In this document: piece by piece, positions 5,649 to 7,098 of the stretch | Layout of the letters: the number at the start of each line of letters is the position of its first letter | How positions within the stretch are numbered: the first letter of the stretch is position 1 | Assembly: GCA_015522865.1 (NCBI GenBank) | Contig: WALN01000048.1 | Span: 1-7,098, forward strand | Reading direction: 5' to 3' | Source of the DNA: Microcaldota archaeon | GTDB lineage: Archaea; Micrarchaeota; Micrarchaeia; Norongarragalinales; WALN01 | Length of the DNA: 7,098 nucleotides | Made by a program: the position numbers and the translations under genes | Notes under the pieces: model-generated | What the model was told of the DNA's origin: nothing | What the model saw: only the letters and a program-made list of their open reading frames with translations | The model's database searches: none

Positions 5649-5813
5649 GTGTTGGATGTTTGCAGAATAAAAATACTTTCAGAAGCTACCTCGATCATCA
5701 CAAATCAGACTGGGACGGTATCATCACTTAAACAATATGTGAATTGGGATATAAAAATTTTAGCAAGAGATAAGCTGAAAATTTCAGAAATGCATATATT
5801 TAAAAAGTTTTAA
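5649..5813 (+). CDS. Doubtful small ORF, 54 residues
   Basis: GTG 5649 followed by TTG opens a frame ending at TAA 5811-5813. The product begins MLDVCRIKILSEATSIITNQ and ends MHIFKKF. The residue mix is protein-like, neither low-complexity nor very skewed, but I do not recognise a family. No ribosome binding site precedes it, and its end overlaps the promoter of the next gene. It could be a gene remnant or chance; a frame this long is not rare in AT-rich spacer. Confidence 0.25.
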   Translation: MLDVCRIKILSEATSIITNQTGTVSSLKQYVNWDIKILARDKLKISEMHIFKKF

Positions 5814-5816
5814 ATA
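5794..5816 (+). promoter_or_regulatory. Candidate TATA elements for the surface-protein gene
   Basis: Two overlapping candidates are ATATATTTAAAAA (5794-5806) and TTTTAAATA (5808-5816). They predict starts near 5824 or 5838 and a short leader before ATG 5853, with GGGG (5842-5845) as a possible ribosome binding site. Confidence 0.4.
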
Positions 5817-5852
5817 GTCATATAACCAATTCAAGTTGTAAGGGGCAGGTAA

Positions 5853-6641
5853 ATGGTAGATTCGAGGCTTGTAAATTATGTAAAAGCTGAATTGTCAAAA
5901 GGAGTCTCTTTAGAGCAGATAAAGCAAAACTTATTACCGCAAGGATGGTCAGAAGAGGAGATAAACGAAGCAATAAATTCAGCCAAACAAGGAGGCACTC
6001 CAACCCCCCAAAGCTCTCCCCAAAAAGAGCCAAACAAATCATCGAAATTATGGATAATTATTGGCGTAATAGTAATTCTAATTATCGGTGCTTCGGCCTT
6101 TTTTATATTTAGTGGGAAGCCAGCAAACACCCAAACTTCTCCTGGGGGGCTCAATGTATCGCAAACCCCTTCTGAGAGCCCCAACGTGTCTCCCGAAGCT
6201 TCTACAAATATTGTAGACTGCGGCGCGGATATCGACTGTTTTATAACAGCTTCACAAAATTGCAATCCAGCAAAAGTTATGTACACCACCACAATTAACT
6301 TGATGGGGCAGATTACAAGTACAACATACTTAGAGCTTAAAGGAATGCAAGGGGATAAATGTATTCTCTATATGCAAACAAAAAATTCTACTGCTAAATT
6401 CACTGACGAAATGGTGCAGAAAATGCTAGCAGGGGGCGCCACCCAAGAGCAGATTAAACAGCAAGAGCAAATGATTAATGAAAATCTTAAGAAAACAGAG
6501 GGCAAATACCAAACGTGTAAATTTGATATCAATGACCTAACTGATATGCTAAAACGATGGAAATCCGGAAGTTACTCTTCAGAAGATTTTAAAAATGCAG
6601 AATGTACGGGTAACTACCAACTTGCAACTTCTGGAGCATAA
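5853..6641 (+). CDS. Single-pass membrane protein with Cys-containing extracellular domain
   Basis: This 262-residue protein is not assigned to a named family. Residues 1-46 form a small helical, UBA-like module (YVKAELSKGVSLEQIKQNLL...GWSEEEI) that I associate with membrane proteins of DPANN archaea and some CPR bacteria. A Pro/Ser-rich linker (49-63) follows, then one transmembrane segment (about 66-87). Next is a Thr/Ser/Pro linker (88-120) like those of cell-surface stalks. The C-terminal domain (121-262) has six cysteines (123, 129, 137, 170, 222, 251), which could form three disulfides outside the cell. A Gln/Glu-rich helix spans about 183-213. Candidate outer-face sequons are N101-V-S, N111-V-S (followed by Pro, so weaker) and N178-S-T. 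Lack of a cleavable signal peptide and the N-terminal module suggest an N-in, C-out anchor. It converges on the Nudix gene with a 21-nt gap. Confidence 0.85.
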   Translation: MVDSRLVNYVKAELSKGVSLEQIKQNLLPQGWSEEEINEAINSAKQGGTPTPQSSPQKEPNKSSKLWIIIGVIVILIIGASAFFIFSGKPANTQTSPGGLNVSQTPSESPNVSPEASTNIVDCGADIDCFITASQNCNPAKVMYTTTINLMGQITSTTYLELKGMQGDKCILYMQTKNSTAKFTDEMVQKMLAGGATQEQIKQQEQMINENLKKTEGKYQTCKFDINDLTDMLKRWKSGSYSSEDFKNAECTGNYQLATSGA

Positions 6642-6662
6642 ATATATTAGCTAAGAATCGGC

Positions 6663-7079
6663 TCAATAGATAGCGTTAATATCTATTTTTTCAATATAGT
6701 ATAAAATTGGCTTTTTTGTAAGTGGCTCTAAATTAAGTTTAAGTGCCTCTTTTGGAGAAACCCAGATAAACTCTTCTGCTTCTTTATTCAATTTCACTTT
6801 TCTGGAATTTGCTTTGCAAACAAAATCCAAGCAAACAAAATGCTTTTTCTTATAAAATGTTTTTCCGAATATATATTCCACCCAGCCCAAAAATTTAATT
6901 TTTGAGATAGTTAATCCAGTTTCTTCTTTTACTTCTCTTTTAAGGGCATCTTTTGCTCTTTCTCCATATTTTATATGTCCTCCCGGCATCACCCACATAT
7001 TGCTCCACTTGTGCGACTTAACTAAGAGCAGTTTACCCTTGTTGAAAACTAAAGCTCCAACTGTCACTTCGGGATGCAT
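6663..7079 (-). CDS. Nudix hydrolase
   Basis: The protein hydrolyses a nucleoside diphosphate linked to another moiety; the substrate cannot be read from sequence. The 138 residues contain a complete Nudix box from G34 (G-x5-E40-x7-R48-E49-V-x-E52-E53-x-G55-L), including all metal-binding glutamates. The preceding WVMPGG (29-34) is typical of small single-domain members such as ADP-ribose or oxidised-nucleotide pyrophosphatases. Length is normal for these. ATG 7079 gives MHPEVTVGALVFN, a good first strand. No ribosome binding site is visible, and the frame stays open to the window edge, so a longer N-terminus cannot be excluded. Confidence 0.9.
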   Translation of the reverse strand: MHPEVTVGALVFNKGKLLLVKSHKWSNMWVMPGGHIKYGERAKDALKREVKEETGLTISKIKFLGWVEYIFGKTFYKKKHFVCLDFVCKANSRKVKLNKEAEEFIWVSPKEALKLNLEPLTKKPILYYIEKIDINAIY

Positions 7080-7098
7080 AAGAACAATTGGAAAAGTA

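Larger units (their letters stand above)
5534..5841. other. Divergent intergenic region, AT-rich
   Basis: The region separates the leftward Tes-like gene from the rightward surface-protein gene and must hold both promoters. It contains palindromes ACATATGT (near 5608), TTAATTAA (near 5576) and CTGAAA-A-TTTCAG (5775-5787). The last lies just upstream of the rightward TATA elements and could be an operator. A 54-codon open frame (5649-5813) is listed separately. No recognisable RNA gene was found. Confidence 0.6.

Noticed and set aside
5876..6292. Long minus-strand open frame opposite the surface-protein gene.
   Set aside because: The plus-strand product has a coherent domain layout (helical module, linker, membrane segment, Cys domain), while the antisense product has none and no ribosome binding site.

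Overview
This AT-rich window is archaeal. The evidence is a tRNA gene interrupted at the canonical archaeal intron position (37/38), TATA-box promoters at archaeal spacing, an AglB/STT3-type oligosaccharyltransferase and a radical SAM enzyme of the tetraether-lipid-synthase (Tes, MJ0619-like) type. Compact spacing and a membrane-anchored protein with a small N-terminal helical module suggest a small-genome lineage such as a DPANN archaeon. That placement is inference; no rRNA or other decisive marker is present.

Layout, left to right. (1) 1-1704 (+): C-terminal part of the oligosaccharyltransferase, cut by the window start. (2) 1705-1798: a short regulatory gap with a TATA box framed by two palindromes of one design, TTNTCAAT-N3-ATTGANAA. 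(3) 1799-3064 (+): an AAA_14/DUF4143 ATPase with a nuclease-fold-like C-terminus, probably leaderless. (4) 3111-3373 (+): tRNA-Gly(CCC) interrupted by a 191-nt insert. The insert holds two perfect 11-bp hairpins and 2.6 copies of an exact 33-nt tandem repeat. (5) 3396-4034 (+): a helix-hairpin-helix protein 22 nt after the tRNA, with an unclear start codon. (6) 4035-5522 (-): the Tes-like radical SAM protein, whose stop codon abuts that of the previous gene. (7) 5526-5852: a divergent promoter region with one doubtful short ORF. (8) 5853-6641 (+): a single-pass, probably cell-surface protein. (9) 6663-7079 (-): a Nudix hydrolase.

Cell-envelope functions recur: glycan transfer to surface proteins, membrane lipid maturation, and a surface protein with candidate N-glycosylation sequons. 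They are not in one operon, and a functional link is only inferred. The HhH protein and Nudix enzyme suggest nucleic-acid or nucleotide maintenance.

The most unusual element is the repeat-filled insert in tRNA-Gly(CCC). The second is the pair of operator-like palindromes around the ATPase promoter.
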